Positions 22,427-30,624 of a stretch of DNA of 34,274 nucleotides are shown in pieces (position 1 is the first letter of the stretch; each line of letters opens with the position of its first letter). The notes below the pieces were generated by a model. It ran no database searches. It worked only from the letters and a program-made list of their open reading frames with translations, and was not told the origin of the DNA. This stretch comes from Arthrobacter sp. efr-133-R2A-120 (GTDB lineage Bacteria; Actinomycetota; Actinomycetes; Actinomycetales; Micrococcaceae). The stretch covers positions 1 through 34,274 of the forward strand of contig NZ_JARVRF010000041.1 of the NCBI RefSeq assembly GCF_030209835.1, in the 5' to 3' direction. Both the position numbers and the translations under genes were made by a program.

Positions 22427-23796
22427 TGGCCGAGGTCGCTCCTGTCGGCGCGGGCGGAAGTCCCCACCCTCGAACACCCGAGCCGGATGGCACATTGCGG
22501 ATACGCGGCGGAGTCGGCGGAATCCGTTTCCAATTCGAAGAGCTGCTTGCTGGCGCTGCCGCGCTGGACGGACTGGTGCTCCAACTGCAGGCCATTGAAG
22601 TGGAAGCCGAAGCGGTGAGGGTGGCTCTCTTCCCGTACCAGGGCTCGTCCTACACGAGTGGAAGCAACGCCATCATTGCTGTCGGTGAGAGCGGACGGGA
22701 CGTTGGACGGGTCCGCGAACAGCTTCAGCGGATCGGCAACGATGTCAGGGCAAGCCACCGTGAATACGAGTTTGCGGAATCACATGCGGCGATCAGGTTG
22801 CGGGTGGGCATGGGAATGCCAGTCCTCGCGACTGGCCCGAATCCCCTGGACCTTGGCCTGAGGGGAGTCACAGAAGGAGCCGTCCGGGATCTGACCCGGA
22901 TATTGGAACTGATGATGGGGCTACCCCCTGCAGCGGCAAACCTTGCGGGGGCGATCGTCGGGCCCACTGATGTCGGCGTTGTCCTGAGAGCCATCGTGGC
23001 GGCCCCTGCATTGTCTTTCCTCAGGCCGCGTCCCATTGCGGTCGGCCGGGGCGAGACCGCCACGAAGAGCATGGACCTGTCGGCGGCAGGAATGCTCAGG
23101 GAGCTGGATCACCTCGGTGCCACTTCAGAGGGCGAGATAGAAGTTGTGCAGGTGGACAGGGACGGAGAGAAGGCTTGGGTGGTGTTGATTCCGGGTACCC
23201 AGCCTGGCAATCCGCCCGGAGGCAGCAATCCATTGGACGAAGCCGGGATTGCCGAAGCGCTGGGCTACAACTCGACGGAGACCAGCAAGGCCATCCGTCA
23301 GGCATTGCTTGAGGCAGGCGCCGCAGCCGGCGAAACGGTGGTGGCAGTCGGCCATAGCCAGGGCGGAATCCATGCCATGAACTTGAGCCAGGACAAAGCG
23401 TTCCTCGCCGATTATGACCTCAAGTTTGTTGTGACAGCTGGATCGCCCGTCGGCGGGATCACCCCGCAAGCCGGCATCGGGAGCCTGCATTTGGAGCACG
23501 AACAGGATTGGGTTCCCGGGGCGGACGGCAAAGCGAATCAGGATACCAAGGACAGGGTCACGGTGACCATGACCAATCCGGTGAGCCTGGCACCCGGCGA
23601 AGAGCCAGGCATCGGACCGGCGCACAGGCTCTCACGCTATGAGGAAGGGGCAAAGCTCGTGCAGCTCAGTTCCGATCCTTCACTGGCCGCTTCCACAGCC
23701 GCTCTTGGCGGAATACTGGGCGCTGGCGGAGCGGCCAAAGTGACGCGGTTCAAACTGACCCGCGAAACACCCCCGGCCCCGCGGGCAGGACGATGA
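22426..23796 (+). CDS. Alpha/beta hydrolase with N-terminal helical (WXG/LXG-like) region
   Basis: The protein has 456 residues, starting at ATG 22426 in a TGATG overlap with the WXG100-like gene. Residues about 20-125 form long helices (FQFEELLAGAAALDGLVLQL; SGRDVGRVREQLQRIGNDV). A small hydrophobic stretch follows (MMGLPPAAANLAGAIVG). The C-terminal half is a lipase/esterase-like hydrolase: WVVLIPGTQPGNP (oxyanion strand), the nucleophile elbow GHSQGG with Ser311, an Asp region near EHEQDWVPGAD, and a His candidate in GPAHRLSRYE. The arrangement resembles type VII-associated effectors or surface hydrolases made with a WXG partner. The substrate is unknown. Confidence 0.8.
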   Translation: MAEVAPVGAGGSPHPRTPEPDGTLRIRGGVGGIRFQFEELLAGAAALDGLVLQLQAIEVEAEAVRVALFPYQGSSYTSGSNAIIAVGESGRDVGRVREQLQRIGNDVRASHREYEFAESHAAIRLRVGMGMPVLATGPNPLDLGLRGVTEGAVRDLTRILELMMGLPPAAANLAGAIVGPTDVGVVLRAIVAAPALSFLRPRPIAVGRGETATKSMDLSAAGMLRELDHLGATSEGEIEVVQVDRDGEKAWVVLIPGTQPGNPPGGSNPLDEAGIAEALGYNSTETSKAIRQALLEAGAAAGETVVAVGHSQGGIHAMNLSQDKAFLADYDLKFVVTAGSPVGGITPQAGIGSLHLEHEQDWVPGADGKANQDTKDRVTVTMTNPVSLAPGEEPGIGPAHRLSRYEEGAKLVQLSSDPSLAASTAALGGILGAGGAAKVTRFKLTRETPPAPRAGR

Positions 23797-23840
23797 AGAA
23801 AGCCGAGGAACATGCCTGGCGTAAGGCTTCTTATCGCCTG

Positions 23841-24269
23841 CTACCGCCTGCCACCGCCCGGAATCCAGCTGGCCACCATGGAAATCAGGCTGATGATGAT
23901 CGCAGCGAGAACCGCCGTCCAGAAGAAACGGTCGATGGTGAGGTGCACAGGTGTGTAGCTACTAAGCCAGGCCGTCAGGGACAACATGGCCGCGTTGATG
24001 ACAATCGTGAACAGGCCGAGGGTGAGGATCGTGATCGGAAGGGAGAGCAGCTTGACCAAAGGCCGCACAAAGGCATTGACGATGCCAAAAATGAGCCCTA
24101 TGAAGAGATAGGCAAGAACCACGCCGAAGGTGTCACTGCCTTGAGTGACCCCCGCGTTGCTTACTGCGTTGGTGGTTGCCGAAGTGGAAATATCCATTCC
24201 GGGCAGAATCCAGCTGGCAACCCAGAGGGCCAGCCCGTTGATCAGGACACGCACGATGAATGAACCCAT
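23841..24269 (-). CDS. YvlD / phage holin superfamily IV-like membrane protein
   Basis: The protein has 142 residues, starting at ATG 24269. Four membrane segments are evident: VRVLINGLALWVASWILPG, VVLAYLFIGLIFGIVNAFV, LPITILTLGLFTIVINAAML and WTAVLAAIIISLISMVASW. The patterns IFGIVNAFVRPLVKLLSLPITILTLGLF are hallmarks of the YvlD/holin-4_2 family, a widespread household membrane protein of unclear role; the holin name does not mean it is phage-derived. It converges with the hydrolase gene and diverges from the aminotransferase gene at 24376. Confidence 0.9.
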   Translation of the reverse strand: MGSFIVRVLINGLALWVASWILPGMDISTSATTNAVSNAGVTQGSDTFGVVLAYLFIGLIFGIVNAFVRPLVKLLSLPITILTLGLFTIVINAAMLSLTAWLSSYTPVHLTIDRFFWTAVLAAIIISLISMVASWIPGGGRR

Positions 24270-24279
24270 ACGCCCATGC

Positions 24280-24311
24280 TTTCACATGCGCCGGTTTTCA
24301 CATGCGCCGGT
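24280..24311. repeat. Exact 16-bp tandem repeat in a divergent promoter region
   Basis: TTTCACATGCGCCGGT occurs twice in a row, followed by a partial third copy (TTTCGCC). It lies between the leftward membrane-protein gene (start 24269) and the rightward aminotransferase gene (start 24376), where a change in copy number could alter promoter spacing. Confidence 0.75.
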
Positions 24312-24375
24312 TTTCGCCCACGCTGGCCGGAGGGCTTGCCAGCGTGGGCCGAAGCCCTGCAAGTAGGCTGGTGCC

Positions 24376-25494
24376 ATGAATTCTTCTGACAACGCACCGG
24401 AGGGCGTGCGTCCCCGCCCGGTTGTGGACAGGCTCCCCAAATATGCTGCAGGCAAGCCTCCCGCAGCAATAGAGGGCCTGACCAGCTACAAACTGTCGTC
24501 CAATGAAAACCCGCTGCCCCCGATTCCCGCTGTGCTCGAGGCAATCGCTGATCAGTCGGACATCAACCGGTATCCCGACCCCTTGTCCACCAAGCTGCGC
24601 ACGGCGCTCGCTGACTTCCTTGGAATCCCTGCTGACGACGTCGTCACTGGAGCCGGAAGCCTCGGAGCCCTGAACCAGATCCTTTCCACGTTTGCAGGGC
24701 AGAACCACGACGGCAAGGCTGATGAGGTTATCTACGCCTGGCGCTCCTTTGAGGCCTACCCCATCTCCGTAGGACTGGCCGGTGCCGAGAGTGTCCAGAT
24801 CCCGTTGCTTTCCGATGGACGCCACGATCTCGAGGCCATGGCGGCCGCTGTCACCGTCCGCACCAAGGTGATTTTGCTCTGCACGCCGAACAACCCCACG
24901 GGTCCCATCATCACCGCCGAGGAAACCGAACGGTTCATCCAGTCAGTGCCGGCGGGCGTCGTTGTTGTTATCGATGAGGCCTACCAGGAGTTCGTCAGGG
25001 ACGAGAACGCCGTGGACGGCATCAAGCTGTACCGCAAGTACCCTAACGTCGTGGTCCTCCGTACCTTCTCCAAGGCTCACGGGCTAGCGGGGCTGCGTGT
25101 TGGATACAGCGTTTCCGGTCCGGATCTCACTCAGCATTTGCGCGTCGCTGCCACGCCTTTTGCCGTCTCGCAGATTGCCGAACGTGCCGCCATTACCTCC
25201 TTGGAGAATTTCGACCAGGTTGTTGAAAGGGTACAAAGCCTGGTCGATGAGCGGGACCGGGTTACCGCAGGACTCCGGGAGCTCGGATGGTTCTTGCCCG
25301 AGGCCCAAGGCAACTTCGTCTGGCTGAATCTTGGTGAGCATAGCGCCGAATTTGCCGGACTTGCAGGCGAGCGTGCGTTGTCCGTGCGGGCCTTCGGCAA
25401 CGAAGGCGTCCGGGTCAGCATTGGAGAGGTCGAGGCCAATACTCGATTCCTCGAACTCTGTGCGTCCTATACAAAAGCGCCGCAGGCTTCCTAG
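24376..25494 (+). CDS. pat: Aromatic / histidinol-phosphate-type aminotransferase
   Basis: The protein has 372 residues, starting at ATG 24376; no clear ribosome site precedes it, so a leaderless message is possible. It is a fold-type I HisC-like enzyme: YKLSSNENPLPPIPAVLEAI, the CTPNNPTGP loop, VVIDEAYQEF, Schiff-base Lys233 in RTFSKAHGLAGLRVGY, and NEGVRVSIG near the end with the carboxylate Arg. Actinobacterial proteins of this type often act on aromatic amino acids (Pat) rather than histidinol phosphate. Absence of his genes nearby and the adjacent 2-oxoacid dehydrogenase operon fit an amino-acid catabolic role, but HisC activity is not excluded. Confidence 0.85.
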   Translation: MNSSDNAPEGVRPRPVVDRLPKYAAGKPPAAIEGLTSYKLSSNENPLPPIPAVLEAIADQSDINRYPDPLSTKLRTALADFLGIPADDVVTGAGSLGALNQILSTFAGQNHDGKADEVIYAWRSFEAYPISVGLAGAESVQIPLLSDGRHDLEAMAAAVTVRTKVILLCTPNNPTGPIITAEETERFIQSVPAGVVVVIDEAYQEFVRDENAVDGIKLYRKYPNVVVLRTFSKAHGLAGLRVGYSVSGPDLTQHLRVAATPFAVSQIAERAAITSLENFDQVVERVQSLVDERDRVTAGLRELGWFLPEAQGNFVWLNLGEHSAEFAGLAGERALSVRAFGNEGVRVSIGEVEANTRFLELCASYTKAPQAS

Positions 25495-25513
25495 CGGTTA
25501 ACAAATGCCCCTG

Positions 25514-25543
25514 CGTCCCTTACTGCGGATAAAGTAAGGGACG
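25514..25543. promoter_or_regulatory. Inverted repeat with 11-bp arms after the aminotransferase gene
   Basis: CGTCCCTTACT and its inverse AGTAAGGGACG enclose the 8-nt loop GCGGATAA. It lies 20 bp after the aminotransferase stop and 9 bp before the 38-bp palindrome. With no T-run it is an imperfect terminator. It may be an operator, or a hairpin separating the two units. Confidence 0.55.
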
Positions 25544-25552
25544 AAAGCCAAG

Positions 25553-25590
25553 ATATGCCGATTCCGGAATGCATTCCGGAATCGGCATAT
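25553..25590. promoter_or_regulatory. Perfect 38-bp palindrome upstream of the 2-oxoacid dehydrogenase operon
   Basis: Every base from 25553 to 25590 pairs with its mirror position; the centre lies between 25571 and 25572. Inside it, the 10-bp palindrome ATTCCGGAAT occurs twice (25561-25570 and 25573-25582) separated by GC. Outer arms are ATATGCCG and CGGCATAT. It lies 49 bp upstream of the E1alpha ATG, a natural operator position. The nested symmetry would suit two dimers bound side by side. Confidence 0.75.
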
Positions 25591-25638
25591 ATCAGCGAAT
25601 ATTGCTCAGCATCGGGCTGCGGCAGGCAAGGAGACGGA

Positions 25639-26847
25639 ATGGGCGCAACTCAATTGCCCACCCCCGGGATCAACGGAACGGGACTGGATCAGCAGTCTCC
25701 TGCGGGAGGCGCTTCGAGCGATCCCGCGGCCGACATGATCCAGCTGCTGGGGCCGGACGGCAAGCTAGGGACAGATCCCGTCTTCTCGGACTACGCCAAG
25801 CGCCTTGAGCCTGAGCAGCTCCGCGGCTTCTATGCCGACATGGCCAAGGTCCGCCGCTTCGACCAGGAGGCCACGGCCCTTCAGCGCCAAGGAGAGCTGG
25901 CACTGTGGGTTCCCCTGACCGGCCAGGAGGCCGCCCAGATCGGTTCCGGGCGCGCTACCCAACGTCAGGACTACATCTTCCCCACATACCGGGAACACGG
26001 CGTTGCGCTGACCCGCGATGTGGATCTGGCGGAACTCCTGAAGCTGTTCCGCGGAATTTCGAATGGTGGCTGGGATCCCACCGAGAACAACTTCCATCTC
26101 TACACCCTTGTGCTTGCGGCCCAGACGCTGCATTCCGTTGGGTACGCCATGGGAATCCAGCGCGACCAAAAGCTCGCGGAAGCCAATGGTTCCAACGATC
26201 CGAAGGCTGCTGTTGTGGCCTACTTCGGCGACGGTGCCAGCTCCGAAGGCGACGTCCACGAATCCATGGTCTTCGCGGCGTCCTACAACGCTCCCGTGGT
26301 GTTCTTCTGCCAGAACAACCACTGGGCCATCTCCGTCCCCACCGAGGTCCAGACCAAGGTTCCGCTGTTCAACCGAGCCAAGGGATACGGCTTCCCGGGC
26401 ATCAGGGTGGACGGCAACGACGTCATCGCAGTCCATGCGGTCACCGAGTGGGCGCTTGAGCACGCGCGTGAAGGCCGTGGTCCCGTGCTCATTGAGGCAT
26501 ATACGTATCGCGTTGGTGCCCACACGACGGCGGACGACCCCACCAAGTACCGCGAATCTGCCGAGGAAACCGCCTGGCGGGGCAAGGATCCCTTGGATCG
26601 CCTGGAGAAGTACCTCCGCAGCGAGGGCTTCGCCGATGAAGCTTTCTTCGAGCAAGTCAGGGTTGACGGTGACAAGCTCGCCGCCCACGTCCGCAGCACC
26701 GCGCAAGGTCTGCAGGGCCCCAACTTCCGCGAGTCATTCGCCGGTGTCTATGCCGAGCCGCACCCGCTGGTGGCCGAGGAACTTGCTTGGTTCGAGGAAT
26801 ACTCCGCCGGATTCGAAGGCGACGAGGAAGAGGGGACAGACAACTGA
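25639..26847 (+). CDS. 2-oxoacid (branched-chain) dehydrogenase E1 component, alpha subunit
   Basis: The protein has 402 residues. The start is ATG 25639 with AAGGAG 5 nt upstream; the frame is open back through the palindrome but without a ribosome site. The thiamine-diphosphate motif runs from GDG (197-199, YFGDGASSEGDVHE) to NN (226-227, FCQNNHWAISVP). The phosphorylation-loop region YRVGAHTTADDPTKYR is conserved. With E1beta it decarboxylates a 2-oxo acid and passes the acyl group to the E2 lipoyl arm. The family layout fits branched-chain 2-oxoacids, but pyruvate-type activity cannot be excluded by sequence reading alone. The stop overlaps the beta-subunit start by one base. Confidence 0.93.
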   Translation: MGATQLPTPGINGTGLDQQSPAGGASSDPAADMIQLLGPDGKLGTDPVFSDYAKRLEPEQLRGFYADMAKVRRFDQEATALQRQGELALWVPLTGQEAAQIGSGRATQRQDYIFPTYREHGVALTRDVDLAELLKLFRGISNGGWDPTENNFHLYTLVLAAQTLHSVGYAMGIQRDQKLAEANGSNDPKAAVVAYFGDGASSEGDVHESMVFAASYNAPVVFFCQNNHWAISVPTEVQTKVPLFNRAKGYGFPGIRVDGNDVIAVHAVTEWALEHAREGRGPVLIEAYTYRVGAHTTADDPTKYRESAEETAWRGKDPLDRLEKYLRSEGFADEAFFEQVRVDGDKLAAHVRSTAQGLQGPNFRESFAGVYAEPHPLVAEELAWFEEYSAGFEGDEEEGTDN

Positions 26848-27827
26848 TGACCACTATGACCATTGCCAAGGCCATCAACGAAGGCCTGCGTGCCTCGCTC
26901 ACCAACAACCCGAAGTCCTTGCTTATGGGCGAAGACATCGGCCCGCTGGGCGGAGTCTATCGCGTGACCGACGGACTCATCCGGGAGTTCGGCGCAGACC
27001 GCGTAGTGGATACCCCACTGGCTGAGTCCGGCATCGTCGGCACGGCCATAGGCCTGGCCTTGCGCGGCTACCGTCCCATCTGCGAAATCCAGTTCGACGG
27101 CTTTGTGTTCCCCGGCTTCAACCAGATCACCACGCAACTGGCCAAGATGCACTCGCGCAGCGGCGGCAAGTTGACTGTCCCCGTGGTCATCCGCATTCCC
27201 TACGGTGGCGGCATCGGCTCGATCGAACATCACTCGGAATCGCCCGAAGCGCTGTTCGCCCACACAGCCGGCTTGCGCATCATCACTCCGTCCAATGCCC
27301 ACGACGCCTACTGGATGATCCAGCAGGCTGTCGACTGCACGGACCCGGTCATCTTCTTCGAACCCAAGCGCCGCTACTGGCTCAAAGGCGAGGTGGACAC
27401 CGAGAACCCAGGACCGGCGTCGGATCCGTTCCAAGCGCACGTCCTGCGCGAAGGCTCGGACGCCACCATCGTGGCTTACGGGCCGCTGGTCCCAGTCGCG
27501 CTGGCCGCCGCAGCGGCGGCGGAAGAGGACGGGCACAGCATCGAGGTGATCGACCTGCGCTCGATTTCCCCCATCGACTTCGACACTGTCACTACTTCCG
27601 TCAAAAAGACCGGCCGATTGATCGTTGCGCACGAAGCACCGACGTTCGGGGGGATCGGTGGAGAGATCGCCGCGCGGATCAGTGAGCGTGCTTTCCTGCA
27701 CTTGGAGGCTCCGGTCATCCGCGTGGGCGGTTTCCACATGCCATATCCCGTGGCGAAGGTCGAAGAGGACTACTTGCCGGACATCGACAAGATCCTCGAA
27801 GCCCTGGACCGTTCCCTGGCCTACTAG
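26847..27827 (+). CDS. 2-oxoacid (branched-chain) dehydrogenase E1 component, beta subunit
   Basis: The protein has 326 residues, starting at ATG 26847 in a TGATG overlap with E1alpha; a second ATG three codons on is also possible. It is a transketolase-type beta subunit with MGEDIGPLGGVYRVTDGL, TPLAESGIVGTAIGLALRG, the thiamine-activating Glu in PICEIQFDGFVFPGFNQI, GGGIGSIEHHSESPEALF and the C-terminal EVIDLRSISPIDFDTV and HEAPTFGGIGGEIAA segments. It completes the E1 heterotetramer. Downstream, 57 bp separates it from the E2 gene, which belongs to the same operon. Confidence 0.95.
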   Translation: MTTMTIAKAINEGLRASLTNNPKSLLMGEDIGPLGGVYRVTDGLIREFGADRVVDTPLAESGIVGTAIGLALRGYRPICEIQFDGFVFPGFNQITTQLAKMHSRSGGKLTVPVVIRIPYGGGIGSIEHHSESPEALFAHTAGLRIITPSNAHDAYWMIQQAVDCTDPVIFFEPKRRYWLKGEVDTENPGPASDPFQAHVLREGSDATIVAYGPLVPVALAAAAAAEEDGHSIEVIDLRSISPIDFDTVTTSVKKTGRLIVAHEAPTFGGIGGEIAARISERAFLHLEAPVIRVGGFHMPYPVAKVEEDYLPDIDKILEALDRSLAY

Positions 27828-27884
27828 CCGCCCCTGATTGCACCCTCCGCCACGCGGACGGGCCAGCCGAGATCGAGGACCTAA

Positions 27885-29471
27885 GTGACTGTTAAGAAAT
27901 TCAACCTGCCGGATGTCGGCGAAGGCCTGACCGAGGCGGAAATCGTCTCCTGGAAGGTCAAGCCGGGCGACACCGTGGCCATCAACGATGTCATCTGCGA
28001 GATCGAGACCGCCAAGTCCCTCGTGGAATTGCCGTCCCCGTATGCCGGCACCGTGGCAGAATTGCTCGTTGCCGAAGGCATCACGGTTGAAGTAGGGACC
28101 GCGATTATCGGCATTTCGGACAATGCGCCGGGTGAGACCGCGCCCGCGTCAGCACCCGCTGCGCCGCTCGCCGCGCAGCCTGCGGCTCCGACGGCTGCCG
28201 CACCGTCCCCCACCCCACCTGCCGCGCCTGCGGCCGAACAGGTCTTCGAAGCCTCGATGTACGGCAAGTTGCCCGTCGACGCCGGAACGTCCGACGGCGG
28301 TCCCGCCGGCGGCCCGCTGGTTGGCTCCGGTCCGAAGGCCGACGCCGTCAAGCGCCGCCCGCGCAAGCGCCCGGAAGGTGCTACTTCGGTGCCCGCCGCC
28401 GCGCCGAGCACGGCACCCGCCGCCGTCGAGCCCGCCGTTGAGCGAGTGGCAGAACCCGCTGCTCCGGCACTCCCGCCCGTTGCCGCACAGCAGCCCGCAG
28501 CCGCAAGCCAGACATCCGCAAACCAGGCACCGGGTCTCACCGGCATCGGTGCAACGGTCAGTGGCCTCGTCAACCGGGTGCTGGCCAAGCCGCCCGTGCG
28601 CAAGATTGCCCGTGAACTGGGGATTGACCTGGCCGACGTCGTTGCCACGGGAGCCCGCGGCGAAGTGACCCGCGAGGACTTGGTCAGCTACCAGTCGCAG
28701 CGCGATGCCGAGGTGGATCAAGCAGACACGTTCTGGGGTGCGTCCAAGAAGCCGCAGGATCAGCGGGTGGAACGGATTCCCGTCAAGGGCGTCCGCAAGG
28801 CTACTGCCAAGGCCATGGTGGAATCGGCGTTCACGGCACCCCACGTGAGTATCTTCGTTGACGTGGATGCCAGCCGCACCATGGAATTCGTCAAGCGGCT
28901 CAAGGCCTCCAGGGACTTTGAGGGCATCAAGGTATCGCCGCTACTGATTCTCTCCAAGGCCGTGATTTGGGCCGCCGCACGCAACCCGAGCGTTAACGCG
29001 ACCTGGGTAGAGAACGCCGATGGCAAGGGCGGCGCGGAGATCCACGTCAAGCACTACATGAACCTCGGTATTGCCGCAGCTACGCCGCGAGGGCTCATGG
29101 TCCCGAACATCAAGGATGCCCAGGACCTTTCGCTCAAGGAACTTGCCCTTGCCCTCAACGAGCTAGCGAGTACGGCACGTGCGGGCAAGACCCAGCCTTC
29201 GCAGATGCAGGGCGGCTCGCTGACCATTACGAACATCGGCGCCCTCGGCATCGACACCGGAACGCCCATCATCAACCCCGGCGAGGTGGCAATCGTCGCG
29301 TTCGGCACCATCAAGCAAAAGCCTTGGGTGCTCGACGGCGAGGTCATCCCCCGCTGGATCACGACGCTTGGCGGTTCGTTCGACCACCGCGTGGTGGACG
29401 GGGACCTCTCGGCCCGCTTCATGGCCGACGTCGCATCCATTCTCGAAGAACCGGCCCTGCTGCTTGACTGA
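27885..29471 (+). CDS. 2-oxoacid dehydrogenase E2 component (dihydrolipoyl acyltransferase)
   Basis: The protein has 528 residues, starting at GTG 27885 after a GAGGA site. One lipoyl domain is at residues 1-78, with lipoylated Lys44 in ETAKSLVELP. A long Ala/Pro linker follows (about 85-225). The peripheral-subunit-binding domain is VRKIARELGIDLADVVATGARGEVTREDL (about 238-268). The catalytic acyltransferase core ends FDHRVVDGDLSARF, with His501 and Asp505. It moves the acyl group from E1 to CoA, giving branched-chain acyl-CoA. The E3 dihydrolipoamide dehydrogenase is not in this operon and must be shared from elsewhere. Confidence 0.95.
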   Translation: MTVKKFNLPDVGEGLTEAEIVSWKVKPGDTVAINDVICEIETAKSLVELPSPYAGTVAELLVAEGITVEVGTAIIGISDNAPGETAPASAPAAPLAAQPAAPTAAAPSPTPPAAPAAEQVFEASMYGKLPVDAGTSDGGPAGGPLVGSGPKADAVKRRPRKRPEGATSVPAAAPSTAPAAVEPAVERVAEPAAPALPPVAAQQPAAASQTSANQAPGLTGIGATVSGLVNRVLAKPPVRKIARELGIDLADVVATGARGEVTREDLVSYQSQRDAEVDQADTFWGASKKPQDQRVERIPVKGVRKATAKAMVESAFTAPHVSIFVDVDASRTMEFVKRLKASRDFEGIKVSPLLILSKAVIWAAARNPSVNATWVENADGKGGAEIHVKHYMNLGIAAATPRGLMVPNIKDAQDLSLKELALALNELASTARAGKTQPSQMQGGSLTITNIGALGIDTGTPIINPGEVAIVAFGTIKQKPWVLDGEVIPRWITTLGGSFDHRVVDGDLSARFMADVASILEEPALLLD

Positions 29472-29477
29472 GGTTGC

Positions 29478-30134
29478 TTGACTGGGCAGCGCGGCACCGG
29501 GGGCCGCGGGAGCAGTGCCCAGTCAGCAGCTGGACGGGCCTCCTCGGCCCGGCACCGTGTTGCCCGGATCCTGACGGAAGTCTTCCAGCCGCCCGCCGTC
29601 GTGTCCGTCTTGCTGCTCATCAGCCCTGCGGTGGAACCGGGTTTCCCGGGGACGATATGGTTCGGGGTCCTGGCGGCGCTCTTTGTGTGTGTGCTGCCGC
29701 TGGCCTATGTCCTGCTCATGGTGAGGCTCGGCAAACTCAGCGACCACCACGTCAGTGATCGCAAGGAGCGTGCGCCTTTGCTGATGCTTGCGCTCGTGTC
29801 CGTGGTACTGGGGCTGGTTGTCCTCAACCTCATCCATGCCCCGATGAGCGTCTCAGCGATGATCCTTGCACTGATTGGCGGCATCACGGTGTTGGCCGCA
29901 GTCAGCCTTGTGTGGAAAATCAGCGGTCATGCCTCGGCAATTTCCGCGGCCGTAGTCATTGTGGCCCTCATGTTCGGGCCGGCGTGGTTGCCGTTGCTGC
30001 TTCTGGTTCCGGCCGTCGGTTGGTCCCGCGTCGTCCTGCGGGACCATACCCGCGGCCAGGTCATTGCCGGCTCGCTGTTCGGCGGGATGGTCATCGCGGG
30101 ACTTTGGTGGCTCCTGCGCGGTTGGCTGGGCTAG
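29478..30134 (+). CDS. PAP2-like phosphatase-family membrane protein
   Basis: The protein has 218 residues from TTG 29478, the first possible start; a shorter form is possible because the first 25 residues are low-complexity. Five or six membrane segments follow (VVSVLLLISPAV, LAALFVCVLPLAYVLLMV, LLMLALVSVVLGLVVLNLI, MILALIGGITVLAAVSLV, ISAAVVIVALMFGPAWLPLLLLV, VIAGSLFGGMVIAGLWWLL). SDRKERAPLL, KISGHAS and SRVVLRDHTRG resemble the three PAP2 phosphatase motifs. The Asp that normally sits four residues after the motif-3 His is Gln here, so catalytic activity is uncertain. Its stop shares CTAG with the opposite gene. Confidence 0.75.
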   Translation: MTGQRGTGGRGSSAQSAAGRASSARHRVARILTEVFQPPAVVSVLLLISPAVEPGFPGTIWFGVLAALFVCVLPLAYVLLMVRLGKLSDHHVSDRKERAPLLMLALVSVVLGLVVLNLIHAPMSVSAMILALIGGITVLAAVSLVWKISGHASAISAAVVIVALMFGPAWLPLLLLVPAVGWSRVVLRDHTRGQVIAGSLFGGMVIAGLWWLLRGWLG

Positions 30135-30469
30135 TAGGACGTATAGCTGAGCGCGAGGTCGCGCAGTTGCTGGTCGCTCATGCTGCCGATCATTCCAAAT
30201 GACAGCACCATGGCGAGGGCTCCGACGGCGAGCATCGCGGAAGCAACCACAAGCAACAATTTCCAGTCGGAGCGAAGGATGCTGCGGAACGTCTCCGGCA
30301 TCTGGAGCAACGGGGAGATCATGTTCGGAGCGCTGTCTACCGAGCCGTCGTCGAGAAGTGCCACGATGCGGTCATTTGCCCGGTCGAAGCGCATGGAGCT
30401 GATGTGATTGCCGTGGCGGGCGAGCAGAATGTCGTGGCCGACGCGTTGGCGCGGCTGGAGAGTGAGCAA
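30131..30469 (-). CDS. Small membrane-anchored protein, unknown function
   Basis: The protein has 112 residues from TTG 30469; the start is uncertain because no clear ribosome site precedes it. The N-terminal half is soluble (GNHISSMRFDRANDRIVALLDDGS). One strong membrane helix follows (LLLVVASAMLAVGALAMVL) and a short tail ends LALSYTSY. I do not recognise a family. It converges with the PAP2-like gene, sharing the palindromic CTAG of both stop codons. Confidence 0.6.
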   Translation of the reverse strand: MLTLQPRQRVGHDILLARHGNHISSMRFDRANDRIVALLDDGSVDSAPNMISPLLQMPETFRSILRSDWKLLLVVASAMLAVGALAMVLSFGMIGSMSDQQLRDLALSYTSY

Positions 30470-30624
30470 AAGGGATCCCCTACGGGTTGTTGTGATGGAC
30501 GGCTCGCGCCCTTGGGGGCCACTTCAATTTTATCGGCGGCATCCTAGCCGCACGGCCAAAATCGGGGTGAGACCGCCCACCACAACACGTGATCCCCGTC
30601 AAAGTCCCGGGGTCGGGGAGTTCC

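Noticed and set aside
23841..24269. Prophage signal from the holin-type name of the membrane protein
   Set aside because: The YvlD/holin-IV family is a widespread chromosomal membrane protein, and no other phage genes are present.
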